A program made the position numbers and the translations under genes. 64,000 nucleotides of DNA from the NCBI RefSeq assembly GCF_024722375.1, contig NZ_CP102734.1:1-64000 (forward strand). Reading direction: 5' to 3'. Below, piece by piece: positions 63,108 to 64,000 of the stretch. Origin of the DNA: Mycoplasma iguanae. Its GTDB lineage: Bacteria; Bacillota_I; Bacilli_A; Mycoplasmatales; Metamycoplasmataceae. The notes beneath the pieces were generated by a model. It had not been told where the DNA came from. It saw only the letters and a list, made by a program, of their open reading frames with translations, and searched no databases. The stretch's first letter is position 1. Every line of letters begins with the position of its first letter.

Positions 63108-64000
63108 ATGAAATCAAAAAAAATTGTTCTAGTTGGATGTGGTGCTGTTGGTACTTCTTTTATTTATTCAGCAATGAATCAAGGTTTAGCTAATGAATAT
63201 GGATTAATTGACGTGTTTTCAGATTCAATGGAAGGAAATGCAATGGATTTAGAAGATGTTATTGCATCTTCACATAGAGATTTTAATGTCTACACAACTT
63301 CATATGATCAAGTAGGAGATGCTGATATTATCGTTATTACAGCAGGTAGACCACAAAAACCAGGTGAAACACGTTTAGACATGGTTAATGACAATGTCAA
63401 AATTATTCGTGGGATTGCCCAAGAAATTAAAAAATCAGGTTTCAATGGTATTACAATTATCGCCTCAAATCCTGTAGATATCATTACTTATGCTTATTTA
63501 CAAGAAACAGGATTTGAAAAGTCAAAAGTTATTGGTTCAGGAACAATTCTTGATACTGCACGTTTAAAAAGAGAAATATCAAAAAGATTAGGTTTCTCAA
63601 CTTCATCAATTGATGCTTATGTTATTGGAGAACATGGAGATAGTTCAGTTGTAGCATATTCAACAATTTCAGTCGCAGGTATTCCTTTCAAACAATTTGA
63701 AGCAGAAGCAGGAATTAATGAGTCAAATTATGAAGAACTATTAGAGACAGTAGTTTACAAAAAAGCTTATGAAATTATTAAAAGAAAACGTGCAACTTAT
63801 TATGGAATTGGAGCAGCTTTAGCAGCTTTAGTTAGAAACATTTATGCCAACTCTAAAAAAGTTATAGTAGTTGGAGCAACTCTTGAAGGTGAATATGGTC
63901 TTTCAGGATTAAATATAGGTGTTCCTGCAATTATCGGTCAAAACGGGATTGAAAGAGTTGTTGAACTTCCTTTAAATGAAAAAGAAAAAGAAAAACTTCA
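63108..64000 (+). CDS. ldh: L-lactate dehydrogenase (C-terminus beyond window)
   Basis: The gene runs off the right edge after about 297 of the usual 315 residues. LDH reduces pyruvate to lactate and recycles NAD in fermentation. The NAD motif VGCGAVGTSF, the specificity loop GRPQKPGETR with Gln (lactate rather than malate dehydrogenase), SNPVDIITY, the Asp-Arg pair LDTARLK and the catalytic His in IGEHGDSS are all visible. The best ribosome binding site AGGAG is 15 nt from the ATG, which is long, yet no better start exists. Confidence 0.96.
   Translation, partial: MKSKKIVLVGCGAVGTSFIYSAMNQGLANEYGLIDVFSDSMEGNAMDLEDVIASSHRDFNVYTTSYDQVGDADIIVITAGRPQKPGETRLDMVNDNVKIIRGIAQEIKKSGFNGITIIASNPVDIITYAYLQETGFEKSKVIGSGTILDTARLKREISKRLGFSTSSIDAYVIGEHGDSSVVAYSTISVAGIPFKQFEAEAGINESNYEELLETVVYKKAYEIIKRKRATYYGIGAALAALVRNIYANSKKVIVVGATLEGEYGLSGLNIGVPAIIGQNGIERVVELPLNEKEKEKL

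Noticed and set aside
27-64000. Dozens of apparently broken genes (for example smc, leuS, nrdE, p60)
   Set aside because: The breaks are all TGA codons at positions where homologues have Trp; with genetic code 4 the frames are intact. They are not pseudogenes.

Overview
The window is a 64 kb piece of a low-GC mollicute chromosome, most likely of the Mycoplasma hominis group (Mycoplasmopsis/Metamycoplasma). Nearly every long gene reads through in-frame TGA, which must encode tryptophan (for example the conserved C-terminal DEDWEF of NrdF uses TGA). It also carries many lipoproteins with C-terminated lipoboxes and the P80/P60/HinT locus known from M. hominis. The left edge starts just before dnaA, so the replication origin is at or beside the window start.

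Layout. (1) 27-8549: dnaA, dnaN, an S4 RNA-binding protein, uvrA, hprK, lgt, trxB. (2) 8555-12241: TPP riboswitch and a Cypl/P37-type thiamine (pyrophosphate) ABC importer, then ftsY and a Na/Pi cotransporter with a TTG start. (3) 15191-19240, minus strand: p80-p60-hinT. (4) 19493-26157: choline-kinase-like protein and a BMP/Nup nucleoside ABC importer. (5) 26308-28606: lysS and a Cof-type HAD phosphatase. (6) 28757-34273: three unrecognised lipoproteins, two of them paralogues rich in histidine motifs; one ends in a long HDHH/HDHS repeat tail. (7) 34315-38020, minus strand: smc and rsmE. (8) 38258-40909: a DUF31/Mycoplasma Ig protease-type serine protease lipoprotein behind a T16 tract. (9) 41379-48269: an operon ordered like M. 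genitalium MG185-MG189 (binding lipoprotein, surface nuclease, ATPase with a large insertion, two permeases) plus a 55-residue membrane protein, preceded by two unexplained structured elements. (10) 48367-64000: tsaE-tsaB-tsaD, an S4-less pseudouridine synthase, two tandem DHH phosphoesterases, a lone PTS IIA, leuS, a YneF-like protein, nrdF-nrdI-nrdE, lepA, a membrane protein and the 5' part of ldh.

Functional theme. The window holds much of a nucleic-acid scavenging chain for an organism expected to lack de novo nucleotide synthesis: surface nuclease plus nucleic-acid-linked ABC importer, BMP nucleoside importer, two nanoRNase/pAp phosphatase-like DHH proteins and ribonucleotide reductase. 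The reductase radical subunit has lost three metal-ligand carboxylates (V119, P179, K213) and matches the metal-free, DOPA-radical class Ie (VPK) type.

Expression signals visible by eye: many promoters are extended -10 boxes of the form TGtTAtAAT or TGtTAAAAT. Four housekeeping genes (ftsY, tsaE, leuS, lepA) have TATAAT only 8-10 nt before the ATG and no ribosome binding site, suggesting leaderless mRNAs. No tRNA, rRNA, CRISPR array or insertion sequence was recognised. All calls come from reading the sequence; no database search was run.
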